A stretch of 45,663 nt of DNA from Candidatus Saccharimonadota bacterium (GTDB lineage: Bacteria; Patescibacteriota; Saccharimonadia; Saccharimonadales; Saccharimonadaceae), in assembly GCA_016290315.1 (NCBI GenBank), contig JAEETK010000007.1, positions 1 to 45,663 of the forward strand, written 5' to 3'. Both the position numbers and the translations under genes were made by a program. The notes under the pieces were generated by a model. That model was not told the origin of the DNA and searched no databases. It saw nothing but the letters and a program-made list of their open reading frames with translations. Of the stretch, positions 15,572 to 24,173 are shown in pieces (within the stretch, counting starts at the first letter, position 1; the number at the start of each line of letters is the position of its first letter).

Positions 15572-16189
15572 TCAGTCTGCGATGTCTGCAGAAGCCGCAT
15601 CCTCGGCTTTCTCACGTCTTCCATTGGCGCCAGTAAACCATCTGGCTACCCCTGCGCCAGCCCGTTCGATCGTTTCCACGATTCCACAGTCGCAGTCGAA
15701 GCGAGCCGTGCGCCCTTTCTGGATGCGCCTGTCGGCGATTGCTCTCGCGCTGCTCATAGCTATACGTGCCGTTACGGTCTTAGCGATTGCATACGCGACC
15801 AGTGCGATAATGGCTGCAAGGATCGGCTCCACATATGCGAACTCGAAAGGATCGCGAGCTGTGTTGCGCAGCCAGACGAGCATGTCCTTGACATATTTCC
15901 CTACGAGAGCTTCCGCTGCGATTGCAGAGAATACGCCGGTCATAGAGAAGAAAGTCTCGGACGGAAGCATAATCATGCTTTCCGTTTCGATCATTTCCGG
16001 CTGTTTGTTGGCGCGACGATACTCTTTCGCAAGTTTGCGCCTGCGCCAGACGTATTTATCCTTGCGAATAATCACGTCGTCCGTTCGATCGTGCAGCCTT
16101 ACGCGAGCGAGCGAGACCACGCAGAAGAACGCGATTATCGCCACATACAGCATAGCGTCAATAACTACCATTGCTCCAATAGTTCCCAT
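15572..16189 (-). CDS. Hypothetical membrane protein with own promoter
   Basis: 205 aa, unrecognised. Two or three hydrophobic stretches: N-terminal VVIDAMLYVAIIAFFCVVSLA, a weaker central one around TFFSMTGVFSAIAAEALVG, and YVEPILAAIIALVAYAIAKTV. They are separated by highly basic loops (KDKYVWRRRKLAKEYRR), and a basic Gly/Ala-rich tail follows. AAGGAGGAAAAAT gives a perfect SD for ATG 16189. The transcript has a full-consensus promoter (16333-16361), a leader of about 137 nt with a hairpin, and its own terminator. Two long open frames on the opposite strand lack these signals and are discarded. Codons are richer in GCG/CGC than in most neighbours, which may indicate acquisition. Confidence 0.6.
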   Translation of the reverse strand: MGTIGAMVVIDAMLYVAIIAFFCVVSLARVRLHDRTDDVIIRKDKYVWRRRKLAKEYRRANKQPEMIETESMIMLPSETFFSMTGVFSAIAAEALVGKYVKDMLVWLRNTARDPFEFAYVEPILAAIIALVAYAIAKTVTARIAMSSARAIADRRIQKGRTARFDCDCGIVETIERAGAGVARWFTGANGRREKAEDAASADIAD

Positions 16190-16224
16190 ATTTTTCCTCC
16201 TTATAATAGAAAAATTGTATACAT

Positions 16225-16267
16225 TCCCGCATTTTTGCCTGCTATATAAGTAGACAAAAATGCAGGA
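16225..16267 (-). promoter_or_regulatory. Hairpin in a long 5' leader
   Basis: TCCCGCATTTTTG (16225-16237) and CAAAAATGCAGGA (16255-16267) form a 12-of-13 bp stem around a 17-nt loop in the untranslated leader, about 36 nt before the 205-aa gene's ATG. No U-tract follows in the mRNA direction, so it is more likely an RNA-stability or regulatory element than a terminator. Confidence 0.5.
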
Positions 16268-16332
16268 ACGTATCCGAGAACATTTTGTGCAACTAGTTTA
16301 TTTATGTGCCTAGTCCATAAGACTACTTTTTC

Positions 16333-16361
16333 ATTATATCACACATTCACATTTTTGTCAA
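16333..16361 (-). promoter_or_regulatory. Full-consensus sigma-70-type promoter
   Basis: On the minus strand TTGACA (16356-16361), a 17-bp spacer and TATAAT (16333-16338). Both hexamers are perfect. The predicted start near 16326 leaves a leader of about 137 nt. Confidence 0.85.
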
Positions 16362-16381
16362 CCATGCTTATGTTTACACAC

Positions 16382-16408
16382 AAAAAACGGGCCGTCGATT
16401 CGGCCCGC
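16382..16408 (-). terminator. Intrinsic terminator of the pheST-FKBP operon
   Basis: CGGGCCG (16388-16394) pairs with CGGCCCG (16401-16407); AAAAAA at 16382-16387 becomes the U-tract on the minus strand. Confidence 0.85.
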
Positions 16409-16424
16409 TTCTAGTAGCTATTCT

Positions 16425-17192
16425 TTATTGCTCTGCGTTTTCGGCTTCCGCGGCTTCGTCGCTAGCGCCGGCATCTTCGGACGAAGAGCCCATATCACTA
16501 AGGTTGACGCCCATAGATTTGTAGTAGAGATTCGTTAATTCACTATTCATTTCAACATCTTCTACCTTATCGATAAGCATAATGACGAATTTCAATGGAC
16601 TATTTGCCGGAATGTTGCCTTGGTCGGTATCGCCATAGCCAAGCGCCGACGGAATGCTAAGAATACGTACACCACCAATCTTCATACCATCAATGCCCTT
16701 CTTCCATCCTTCAATCAGGCCCGTGGTGCCACCTAGTGGCGATTTTAGCTTGGTGGGGTTTTCTATATTATCGAAGCTCGAGTCAAACACGGTCTCGTCG
16801 CTCAACCAGCCAATGTAGTAGGCGGAGTAGTCGACATCTTCTGTGCCAGAAATGGTTCGACCGGTGCCAATTTTTAGATCTTCTGTTTTGAGATTATCGA
16901 CACTAGCTGCGTTAAAAGCTTTGACTTGACTCTTGTAGCTCTTGAAAGAGTCAAAATATTTTGCAGACAATTCATCGGCCTGCTTTTCAACATTGGCATT
17001 ATACTCAGCCAACAACTCATCGTAGCGCGCCTGCTCTTCGCTAGTTAAGTTGTTTGACGCATTATTTTTGCTGCCATAATTGAGAACAATGCCGGCATAA
17101 AGCGCAAAAGTTGAGGCGAGCATAAAGACCGCGACCGCAGCGATAACGAGACGCTGTTTTGGAGACGTCTTCAAATCATCATTTTTAATCAT
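16425..17192 (-). CDS. Membrane-anchored FKBP-type prolyl isomerase
   Basis: 255 aa. The short cytoplasmic N-terminus is followed by a TM segment (LVIAAVAVFMLASTFALYAG), a helical linker of about 60 residues and an FKBP_C domain (about 105-215). Visible motifs: DETVFDSSF, GLIEGWKKGIDGMKIGG, LGYGD...NIPANSPLKFVIMLIDKVE. A Ser/Glu/Ala-rich tail follows. It should catalyse cis-trans prolyl isomerisation of exported proteins on the outer face of the membrane. GGAGGT precedes ATG 17192 closely, 22 nt after pheT ends, so it is the last gene of pheS-pheT-fkbp. Close cooperation with SecA/HtrA is inference. Confidence 0.9.
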   Translation of the reverse strand: MIKNDDLKTSPKQRLVIAAVAVFMLASTFALYAGIVLNYGSKNNASNNLTSEEQARYDELLAEYNANVEKQADELSAKYFDSFKSYKSQVKAFNAASVDNLKTEDLKIGTGRTISGTEDVDYSAYYIGWLSDETVFDSSFDNIENPTKLKSPLGGTTGLIEGWKKGIDGMKIGGVRILSIPSALGYGDTDQGNIPANSPLKFVIMLIDKVEDVEMNSELTNLYYKSMGVNLSDMGSSSEDAGASDEAAEAENAEQ

Positions 17193-17214
17193 ATTACCTC
17201 CGTATTTCCACCCG

Positions 17215-19650
17215 TTATTTAATTTTTTCCAATGTTTTCATTATAGCTTGAATCTCGGCTTTTTCTAGTGTTTTATCTGTACGAGCAAAGTCTAAATGAA
17301 AGCTTACATTCTTTGTATCAGCGCCTTTGGCTTGATATATAGACGTGCAAACAACGCGATTAATCAGACGACGTTGCGTGAGTGTATTGCGAATTTTGGC
17401 CTCAATTTCACCCGCCTTGCAACTCAGTGGCAGAGTAAGCGTTAAGTCGCGCGCGACGGATGGGAATTGGCTGAAGCTAAAGTCTTTTGCGCTGGCGCCT
17501 TTGAGCTCTAGCAAGACCGACAAATCAACTTCGAACGCCGCCGTTGGAGTCGGGAGTTTAAGTTCGCGCAATACGCGTTGTTTAATTTCGCCAACATAAC
17601 CAATCAGCCGTCCGTCTTTGGTCTCGACATGCGCACTGCGCTTCGGCTCACAGTAGGCATTGGTTTTATCTTTCGCTTCAACAAATGGCGATATTTTATA
17701 ATCTACGCCATAACTATCTAGAATCGATAGAAGATATTTTTTGGCGAGATAATAATCGGATTTTCCGGACTGGTCAACAATAACAAAACCAAGTTTGTGA
17801 CTATTTTGAGGCACACCATCTTCGTCCGCGCCATTCGTGCGTGGATAGACCTGGTTCATTTCGAATAGTGCAAATTTTTCGTGACCGGCACGAAGGTTGG
17901 CATATGATTTGTCCAACAAACTTGGCACAATACTTTGACGAATATATTGCAAATCAGGCGAAATTGAGTTGACGATTTTATAAGAGTTTTCTGGAATTTC
18001 GCCAACTTTTTTAATTAAATCACCGTGAATGAACGAATAAGTCAACACTTCGTTAGCGCCACGCGCAGATAGATACTCGCGTAGTGCGGTTTTTAATGCG
18101 AGCATCTCATTCGGGTCGGACGTAGCATGTAGTGGCAGGACTGGAGCGATATTATCGTAGCCGGTAAGTCGCCCAAGTTCCTCGATAACATCTTCCGAAA
18201 TATGAATATCGGTACGCCAAAATGGCACTTTTGTAACAACTTTGTCGCCTTTTATCTCAACTTCAAATTCGACATTTTGAAGAATTTTCTGAACCGACTT
18301 TGCATCAAAATTTGTGCCAAGCAGATTATTAAGCTGCGATAAGCTTAGCTCAACTTTCTCGACGACGGAAGCAGTTTTTTGACTGTCAAAAACTGCGAGT
18401 GGCTCATAACCAAAAGCCTTAGCTTGCTCCGCAAAGCGCAATGCAACCGGCAAAGTCTGGCCAGCCGGCTGACCTTTCGTGAAACGCGTGATTGCTTCAG
18501 AAAATATACCATGCGCCATTTGAGTTTTGCGCAAGTTATATAAGCTAAATGTAGCGGATTCGAGAATAACGCGCTTAGTATTCGCATCGATCTCAGTGTT
18601 TGCGCCGCCCATTGCGCCAGCGAGCGCTACCGGCACGTTATTGCTCGTAATAACAATATCATCAACATTTAATTCGGCTTCTTTGCCATCCAGCAGGGTG
18701 AGTTTTTCGCCTTTTTTGGCTGCACGAACGATAATTTTCGGATTCTTAGACTTGCCGACTTTAACGAACTTGTCATAGTCAAATGCATGCAAAGGTTGTC
18801 CAGAAATAAGCATTAATATATTCGTCAAATCCACAACTGGATCAATAGGGCGCATACCGGAACGCGCCAACAAAGTATCCTGCAAAGTAAGATATTTTGG
18901 AGCATTATTAGCCTTCAACGATAGTACGACGGCCGTATAGCGTGGGCAGAGCTTTTCGTCTATTTCGATATTAAGCTTAATATTTGAATCGTTAACAAAA
19001 TCAGCCGCATCGCGAAGATACCAATCGTCTGTTTTGAATGGTTGGCCTAAAATTCCAGCCACTTCGCGCGCAAAACCTAGAATACCAAAAGTATCAGGAC
19101 GATGCGTAAGTGATTTGTTTTCGATATCAAGAATAACGTCATCGAGCTCGAAAAGCTTTGCGAAATCATCACCAGGCGTAGTGGTAGCCGGATCGAGCTC
19201 CACAATTCCAGAATGATCGTCACCAATCGCAAGCTCATCAGCGCCAGCCAACATGCCATATGAATCGTATTTTTTAAGCATTTTACGCATGCCAATTTCG
19301 AACGGCTCTTTGTCATGATATGTCGATGGAACGATTGCTCCTGGAGCAATCCAAGCCGCGAGCATTCCTTCATGCACATTCGGCGCACCGCACATAACTT
19401 GGATGTAGCCTTTCTCGTCGCGCTCAACTTTTTCAGCCTTTCCACCATCGTCTATTTTGCAAAGCGTTAAATGTGTGTCTGGTATTTTTTCGGCGCTAAT
19501 AACTTTTACAGCAAAAATGCCGTCATATTTATGCGTCTCATCGATTGCCTCTTCAACTTCTACAAGACGTGCGCCAATCAATTTGATGAGCTCTTCATTA
19601 GAGACATTAATGTCAACATATTTTTTGATCCAATTTAATGAAATTAACAT
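17215..19650 (-). CDS. pheT: Phenylalanyl-tRNA synthetase beta subunit
   Basis: 811 aa, full length. Domain order: N-terminal EMAP-like tRNA-binding domain (about 40-155), B3/B4 editing domain (about 205-380; LEIENKSL-type equivalent ILDIENKSLTHRPD, RPIDPVVDLTNILML, HAFDYDK), B5 (about 410-480), the class-II-like core, and a C-terminal ferredoxin-fold anticodon-binding domain (FSQFPSVARDLTLTLP). It forms an alpha2-beta2 enzyme with PheS and charges tRNA-Phe. Its ATG overlaps the pheS stop by 7 nt, indicating translational coupling. Confidence 0.97.
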   Translation of the reverse strand: MLISLNWIKKYVDINVSNEELIKLIGARLVEVEEAIDETHKYDGIFAVKVISAEKIPDTHLTLCKIDDGGKAEKVERDEKGYIQVMCGAPNVHEGMLAAWIAPGAIVPSTYHDKEPFEIGMRKMLKKYDSYGMLAGADELAIGDDHSGIVELDPATTTPGDDFAKLFELDDVILDIENKSLTHRPDTFGILGFAREVAGILGQPFKTDDWYLRDAADFVNDSNIKLNIEIDEKLCPRYTAVVLSLKANNAPKYLTLQDTLLARSGMRPIDPVVDLTNILMLISGQPLHAFDYDKFVKVGKSKNPKIIVRAAKKGEKLTLLDGKEAELNVDDIVITSNNVPVALAGAMGGANTEIDANTKRVILESATFSLYNLRKTQMAHGIFSEAITRFTKGQPAGQTLPVALRFAEQAKAFGYEPLAVFDSQKTASVVEKVELSLSQLNNLLGTNFDAKSVQKILQNVEFEVEIKGDKVVTKVPFWRTDIHISEDVIEELGRLTGYDNIAPVLPLHATSDPNEMLALKTALREYLSARGANEVLTYSFIHGDLIKKVGEIPENSYKIVNSISPDLQYIRQSIVPSLLDKSYANLRAGHEKFALFEMNQVYPRTNGADEDGVPQNSHKLGFVIVDQSGKSDYYLAKKYLLSILDSYGVDYKISPFVEAKDKTNAYCEPKRSAHVETKDGRLIGYVGEIKQRVLRELKLPTPTAAFEVDLSVLLELKGASAKDFSFSQFPSVARDLTLTLPLSCKAGEIEAKIRNTLTQRRLINRVVCTSIYQAKGADTKNVSFHLDFARTDKTLEKAEIQAIMKTLEKIK

Positions 19651-20612
19651 GTGAACTCCTTCAAGAAATCAAGTTTGGCTGCCTCGAAATTGCGAACATC
19701 GCCAAGCCCATAACGCAACATGACAAGACGATCAATGCCGCCTCCCCACGCAAAACCCTGATATTTAGCTGGGTCGATGCCGGCCATTTTAAGAACATTC
19801 GGATGAATCATGCCGCAACCAAGCATTTCAAGCCAGTCGCCGCCTTTACCCTTGCCGCCTAATGCAGCTGGTTTTTCAATTAAGAATTCAAGGCTAGGCT
19901 CCGTGAATGGAAAGTAGCCCGGCTGGGTTTTAATATTAAGTTTTTGGCCATAGTATTTTTCAAAGAATTCACGCAGAATGCCGAGCATGTTGCCGAGCGT
20001 ACAAGTTTCAGAAACATAGACACCTTCACATTGGTAGAATGTATGTTCGTGCGTGGCGTCAACGTCTTCATTGCGATAGACACGCCCAGGAACCGCTACG
20101 GCAATCGCATTGCCCTCGTCTAATTTGTGTTTGTAAGTTTTTAATACACGATTCTGCATCGTACTAGTATGTGCTGGCGGAATAAAACCTTCTTCTGTGC
20201 GGAAAGTATCGTAGCCATCACGTGCTGGATGACCTTTAGCAAAGTTGAGACTATCAAACATATGAAATTCATCGTCGAGTTGGACGGATTCCATAATATC
20301 GAAACCCATGCTTTGATAAATTCCAATCACACGATCAAGTTCGGTCATGAGTGGATGTTTGCTACCAAAATCTGCAGTCAGAAATTCTGGCGCTTCGGCA
20401 TTAATATCACGCGAGGCTGTAATATCGAGCGGAGTAACGACTGCGTCTTGCGCTGCGTTCTCAGCATCAGCAATTTGTTGCATGATTTTTTGTTTTTTAA
20501 TATTTAGTTCTTTGCCAAAATCAGCCCGCTTTTCAGCCGGCATGTCTTTGATTTTGGCGTATTCTGCGTTGAGCTGTTTTAGCTCTACTTTTAAATCCGA
20601 AATACTAGGCAT
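19644..20612 (-). CDS. pheS: Phenylalanyl-tRNA synthetase alpha subunit
   Basis: 322 aa, slightly shorter than usual (about 340). N-terminal coiled-coil arm (about 1-50), then class-II catalytic core: HPLMTELDRVIGIYQSMGFDI (motif 1 region), YRNEDVDATHEHTFYQCEG (motif 2), GFAWGGGIDRLVMLRYGLGDVR (motif 3 with the ATP-binding Arg). The -10 TG-A-TAAAAT (20623-20628 on the complement) is 10 nt from ATG 20612 and no SD is seen, so the leader is very short. First gene of the operon pheS-pheT-FKBP. Confidence 0.97.
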   Translation of the reverse strand: MPSISDLKVELKQLNAEYAKIKDMPAEKRADFGKELNIKKQKIMQQIADAENAAQDAVVTPLDITASRDINAEAPEFLTADFGSKHPLMTELDRVIGIYQSMGFDIMESVQLDDEFHMFDSLNFAKGHPARDGYDTFRTEEGFIPPAHTSTMQNRVLKTYKHKLDEGNAIAVAVPGRVYRNEDVDATHEHTFYQCEGVYVSETCTLGNMLGILREFFEKYYGQKLNIKTQPGYFPFTEPSLEFLIEKPAALGGKGKGGDWLEMLGCGMIHPNVLKMAGIDPAKYQGFAWGGGIDRLVMLRYGLGDVRNFEAAKLDFLKEFTC

Positions 20613-20648
20613 GATAACTAGTATTTTATCATATCTCTTATCTGTTGA

Positions 20649-20876
20649 CTATTTAATAACAAAGATAATAATAAGCGCCACCGCAGCTAGCGAAACTAGT
20701 ATAAACCAAAACCAACTAAAACGACCGGTTTTTTGAGTGCCGCGCAGATATTCAGAATCTTCCACTAAGTCTACGTCTTCATCGCGCGAATTACGGCGAG
20801 AACGTTCGCGCAAATCAGCAGAGATACGCTCTTGCAATTTTGATTGTTCTTCATTTCCTTCTACCATTATTCCCAC
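20649..20876 (-). CDS. Small tail-anchored membrane protein
   Basis: 75 aa, unrecognised. The charged N-terminal 50 residues (KLQERISADLRERSRRNSRDEDVDLVED) precede a single C-terminal TM (FSWFWFILVSLAAVALIIIFVI). The start is GTG 20876: AAGGAG lies 7 nt upstream of it, whereas the in-frame ATG at 20867 would be 16 nt away. Divergent to the aquaporin-like gene and upstream of pheS in the same direction, with a separate pheS promoter between. Confidence 0.6.
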   Translation of the reverse strand: MGIMVEGNEEQSKLQERISADLRERSRRNSRDEDVDLVEDSEYLRGTQKTGRFSWFWFILVSLAAVALIIIFVIK

Positions 20877-21009
20877 GACGTATCTCCTTTTTTTATTGAA
20901 CTTTTTTATTTTAGCATAAAAAGCTTATATCTAAAAAAATACAGAAAATAGATAACTTATCTAGAAATATGATATGATGTTTTATATATAACACTTAAGG
21001 AGAGGTAAA

Positions 21010-22038
21010 ATGGCAACAACCAAAGCCAAAACGGCCAAGAAATCTGGCGCCAAAAAGACTTCCGCGAAGTCTAAAGCTGCGTCTTCGAAGCCAAAAACTG
21101 TCAAAGCAGTTGAAGCCAAAACTACCAAAAAAGCCAAAGTTACCACGGTGGATAAGGTTCAAGATGAGGCAGAAAAGGTAGCAGAGGAAAAAGTCAAAAT
21201 AGTATCCGCAAAGTCACACCCAATCAAAGAGTTCTTTGCGCGCAAGTTTGATGCTTCCGAAAATATTTTGACAATATTTAAGGACACAAAAATCATTGGA
21301 GCAATCATTGGCGAGATTATTGGTACTGGCGTTATCGCAGCTATCGCATTAACGCTCGGCCTGTTTAATCCACTATATTTGATTTTTGGCTATCTCGGCG
21401 TAACGTTAGCCGTCTTCACGCTTTCTGGCGCACATCTTAATCCGGTCATTACGGTCGGCATGATGGCTAGTCGCCGCGTTTCAGCCATTCGTGGTGTTCT
21501 TTATTTAATTGCACAAGTCATCGGCGCATGGGCAGGCTTTGCAATCGTCAACGGCTTTTATAATGCCGGCATCGCATCTGGTAATATTGCCGCCGACAAT
21601 ACTACACTACCGGCGCTCACTGCAACTAGTGATTTGGCCGCCACAACCGAAGGCTTTAGCTTCTTCTGGACAATCACAATATTGGAGTTCGTAGGTGCGA
21701 TCATTATCGCGTTCTTCTACGCTCGTGCGCTCGCCTACAAGCGTAGTGCTTTTACGTTTGCAGCAACCGTATCTACTGGCGTCTTTTTAGCATTACTATT
21801 CGCAGTCGTCACCACTGGTACCTACTTGGGTATTCAAGAAAATTCATTCGTATTGAACCCAGCAGTCGCATTTATGTATGGCGTATTGCCAGGTAGCGCG
21901 GAAGGTTTTGATGCCTTAATGAACGCATTAATGCCGATGCTTGTTACCTATGTATTGTTCCCAGTACTAGGTGGCGTAGTTGGCTTCTATTTGTCCGATT
22001 TCGCTTCAAAGCTAAGTGGCAAAGAGTTAGCGAATTAA
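21010..22038 (+). CDS. Atypical MIP/aquaporin-family channel, Lys-rich N-terminus
   Basis: 342 aa. Residues 1-75 are a histone-H1-like Lys/Ala/Ser/Thr extension (AKKSGAKKTSAKSKAASSK). Residues about 90-340 are a six-TM MIP domain: GEIIGTGVIAAIA, SGAHLNPVITVGMMASRR (first NPA box as NPV), FVLNPAVAFMYG (second NPA box). The Arg that normally follows the second NPA (NPAR), part of the ar/R selectivity filter, is Val here. The loops keep the SGxHxNP signature. It may conduct water, glycerol or other small solutes. SD AAGGAGAGG before ATG; own terminator at 22054. Confidence 0.85.
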   Translation: MATTKAKTAKKSGAKKTSAKSKAASSKPKTVKAVEAKTTKKAKVTTVDKVQDEAEKVAEEKVKIVSAKSHPIKEFFARKFDASENILTIFKDTKIIGAIIGEIIGTGVIAAIALTLGLFNPLYLIFGYLGVTLAVFTLSGAHLNPVITVGMMASRRVSAIRGVLYLIAQVIGAWAGFAIVNGFYNAGIASGNIAADNTTLPALTATSDLAATTEGFSFFWTITILEFVGAIIIAFFYARALAYKRSAFTFAATVSTGVFLALLFAVVTTGTYLGIQENSFVLNPAVAFMYGVLPGSAEGFDALMNALMPMLVTYVLFPVLGGVVGFYLSDFASKLSGKELAN

Positions 22039-22053
22039 TCCTTAAATACACAG

Positions 22054-22085
22054 AAACACACTCCATGTGGAGTGTGTTTTTTTGT
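22054..22085 (+). terminator. Intrinsic terminator
   Basis: AAACACACTCC-atgt-GGAGTGTGTTT perfect stem (22054-22079) continued by TTTTT. Confidence 0.9.
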
Positions 22086-22158
22086 GCGCACATCTCGATA
22101 TAATGCTTATACTTATCGCTACACATGAATTAAAAATGATATAATAATTATTAGAAAT

Positions 22159-22737
22159 ATGTATCAAGATTTTAATAATACACCAACCCCTACGTCGACA
22201 ATTCAACCTCAGATGACGGATAAACCAGTCACCGAAGAAAAGGCAAAGCGAAAAAAGATTATTAAAATTGCCTCTGTGTTTTTCTTTATTTTTGCCGTAA
22301 TTATAGTCGTCTGCGTATTGTTAAGCTTAGATCCGACAATAATCTATAGAGGCGGCGACGATTTTGGCAGCATGGAGGCTGAACCGGTTACGTCTTATAA
22401 ACCTAAGCATGTAACGCCGGGTTTTACTGCTAATGATCTTCTCGGGAGTTGGAGTTGCAGCAACGACAAATCTTTTATATTCACTAATGATTCCTTTACT
22501 TCTTTAAATAAGCTCGATGATGACGAGGTTGGCTATTCTGGTAGCTATTCATATGATCCAGATACTAATCTGATTACTTTCGATATCGACTCGACTGTCC
22601 AAAATGGCGAAAAGAAGCCTATAACGGAGAACGATACGTGGCAAAATGAATATTCGGTTTCAAAGGAAGAAGATAAACTCTTACTTTACCCAGACGACGA
22701 CAACGCGTATGTTTGCGAAAGGAAACTAGATGACTAA
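22159..22737 (+). CDS. Hypothetical single-TM extracytoplasmic protein
   Basis: 192 aa, no family recognised. Cytoplasmic Pro/Thr-rich tail, Lys stretch (KAKRKKIIKI), TM about 38-57 (VFFFIFAVIIVVCVLLSL), then an outer domain of about 130 aa with beta character around GSWSCSNDKSFIFTNDSF and VCERKLDD; the two Cys could pair. It looks like a lipocalin-like/META-type small beta domain, but I cannot confirm this. TG-A-TATAAT (22140-22145) lies 13 nt from the ATG, so the leader is very short. The stop overlaps the next start by 8 nt (ATGACTAA), so the two are a coupled pair. Confidence 0.6.
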   Translation: MYQDFNNTPTPTSTIQPQMTDKPVTEEKAKRKKIIKIASVFFFIFAVIIVVCVLLSLDPTIIYRGGDDFGSMEAEPVTSYKPKHVTPGFTANDLLGSWSCSNDKSFIFTNDSFTSLNKLDDDEVGYSGSYSYDPDTNLITFDIDSTVQNGEKKPITENDTWQNEYSVSKEEDKLLLYPDDDNAYVCERKLDD

Positions 22738-24112
22738 GAAGATTAAGATTATATCATTAATAATTATTGCAGTCTCCTGTTTCTTATTTGCGAAACCAGT
22801 GTCAGCAACAAAGCGCTTGAACTGGCACGACGAATATAAAAGTAAATGGAAAATTATCGACATCAAAAAGGACCAGCTTATTAAACTGATTAACTTCAAG
22901 AATAGCGGCGGTCTAGAAATTGGCGGAACCACAACTAAAGATGATCGCTGGTGCCAAGGCTCTACGATTACACCGAGACATATAGTTTGGGCTAGCTGGA
23001 AAAATAATCATACTGAAGTGCAAATTGTTTTTGCGGACAGGAATCCACCATACCATATCCAGGGTTACGTATCTGGCTATTTCGAGCACGCGCCACTAAC
23101 TTACAACTGGAAGCGCGACGAGGTAGTTGTTGGCGGAGATGGAAACTGGACATATATTAGCGACAAGACCATGAAGAAAACAAGAACCGTCAAACGGAAT
23201 AAGAGAGATTTTGCCTACAATAATAAGCATGACGCCTATAATGTTGGGGATAAATTCTATACCGACGATTGGCATACAGTTTCTGGAATAAAAAGTAACT
23301 CGTTTAAACATGGGCTAATCCCACAGCAGCAGGCCACGTATAATGATTATGTTTATAGAATAGCCAACGATTGGGGGTGTGGCGATTGGCCTAAGCATGG
23401 CAATATGCACTGGGAAGATCAAGATATTTGCTGGCCAGGTCACGGCGGTACCGCTATAATATTCGCCATCAATATTAAAACTGGCGAACTCGAAAAAACC
23501 TTCGTCATAAATACCGATGTCTTGGCCGAGGAGCTCGAAAGTATCTCATTTGACGAAAAGGGTGACATGTATTTGGCCTACAATAAGAGCGGTGCGACTT
23601 TCTATAAAATATCTCATGACGTATTAAATACTTCTCCGTCCGAAGGTGGCAGTATGCCATCGGGCGGCAATAACCCCGATACTGGCGATAACGGCAATTC
23701 TGGTGATTCCGGCAATGACGCATTGAGACGCTCCAAAGAAGCAATGGAGAATCCGCCAGATATTAATATAGCCCCGGACAATGAAATAAGATGCACTTCC
23801 ATCCTCGATCCTTCACTTTGCGAAAGCGATGACGGTTCTGCGATTCAACAAATTCTTATCTTCATAATTGAAACGATGTCAATTGGCGTCGGCACAATCG
23901 GCGCAATCGGCTTTATGCGTTGCGGATACATCATAATGACCGCGCGCGATAATGTCTCAAGCGTCGAAAAGGCGAAAACTCGAATCCTCGAAATAGTTAT
24001 CGGTATTGTTGCATGGGCGCTTCTTGCATCAACAATTTACTTGGTTACGCCGCGCACCGAAGTTGTCGATACGGTTCTGGAAACTGTTGAAGTAATTGAT
24101 TTTTCAAAATAA
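22730..24112 (+). CDS. Secreted protein fused to VirB2/TrbC-like two-TM module
   Basis: 460 aa. Signal peptide 1-26 ending AKPVSA. Residues 27-300 are a Trp/Tyr/Asp/His-rich beta-like domain (possible propeller: FAINIKTGELEKTFVIN, LESISFDEKGDMYLAYN). A Gly/Asn/Asp/Ser linker spans about 303-325. The C-terminus (about 355-460) has two Cys, then two TM helices split by the basic loop TARDNVSSVEKAKTRILE. That layout (TM, AxxN/D, EKAK-R turn, TM, P-x-x) is the one seen in CPR VirB2/TrbC pilin-like proteins. The fusion is unusual. It overlaps the previous gene by 8 nt and ends at the shared hairpin at 24125. Confidence 0.7.
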   Translation: MTKKIKIISLIIIAVSCFLFAKPVSATKRLNWHDEYKSKWKIIDIKKDQLIKLINFKNSGGLEIGGTTTKDDRWCQGSTITPRHIVWASWKNNHTEVQIVFADRNPPYHIQGYVSGYFEHAPLTYNWKRDEVVVGGDGNWTYISDKTMKKTRTVKRNKRDFAYNNKHDAYNVGDKFYTDDWHTVSGIKSNSFKHGLIPQQQATYNDYVYRIANDWGCGDWPKHGNMHWEDQDICWPGHGGTAIIFAINIKTGELEKTFVINTDVLAEELESISFDEKGDMYLAYNKSGATFYKISHDVLNTSPSEGGSMPSGGNNPDTGDNGNSGDSGNDALRRSKEAMENPPDINIAPDNEIRCTSILDPSLCESDDGSAIQQILIFIIETMSIGVGTIGAIGFMRCGYIIMTARDNVSSVEKAKTRILEIVIGIVAWALLASTIYLVTPRTEVVDTVLETVEVIDFSK

Positions 24113-24124
24113 TCGCAATTTACC

Positions 24125-24166
24125 GAGTATAAAAAATACCCCCTTGCGGAGGTATTTTTTATACTC
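24125..24166. terminator. Long bidirectional terminator
   Basis: GAGTATAAAAAATACCCCC (24125-24143) against GGAGGTATTTTTTATACTC (24148-24166), one mismatch in 19 bp, loop TTGC, T-tracts on both strands. It lies between convergent genes (secreted fusion and tsf). Confidence 0.95.
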
Positions 24167-24173
24167 GTGACAA

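Noticed and set aside
15467-16253. Two long plus-strand frames opposite the 205-aa gene
   Set aside because: The minus strand has a consensus promoter, perfect SD and own terminator; the plus frames have none and look like antisense of GCG/CGC-rich codons.
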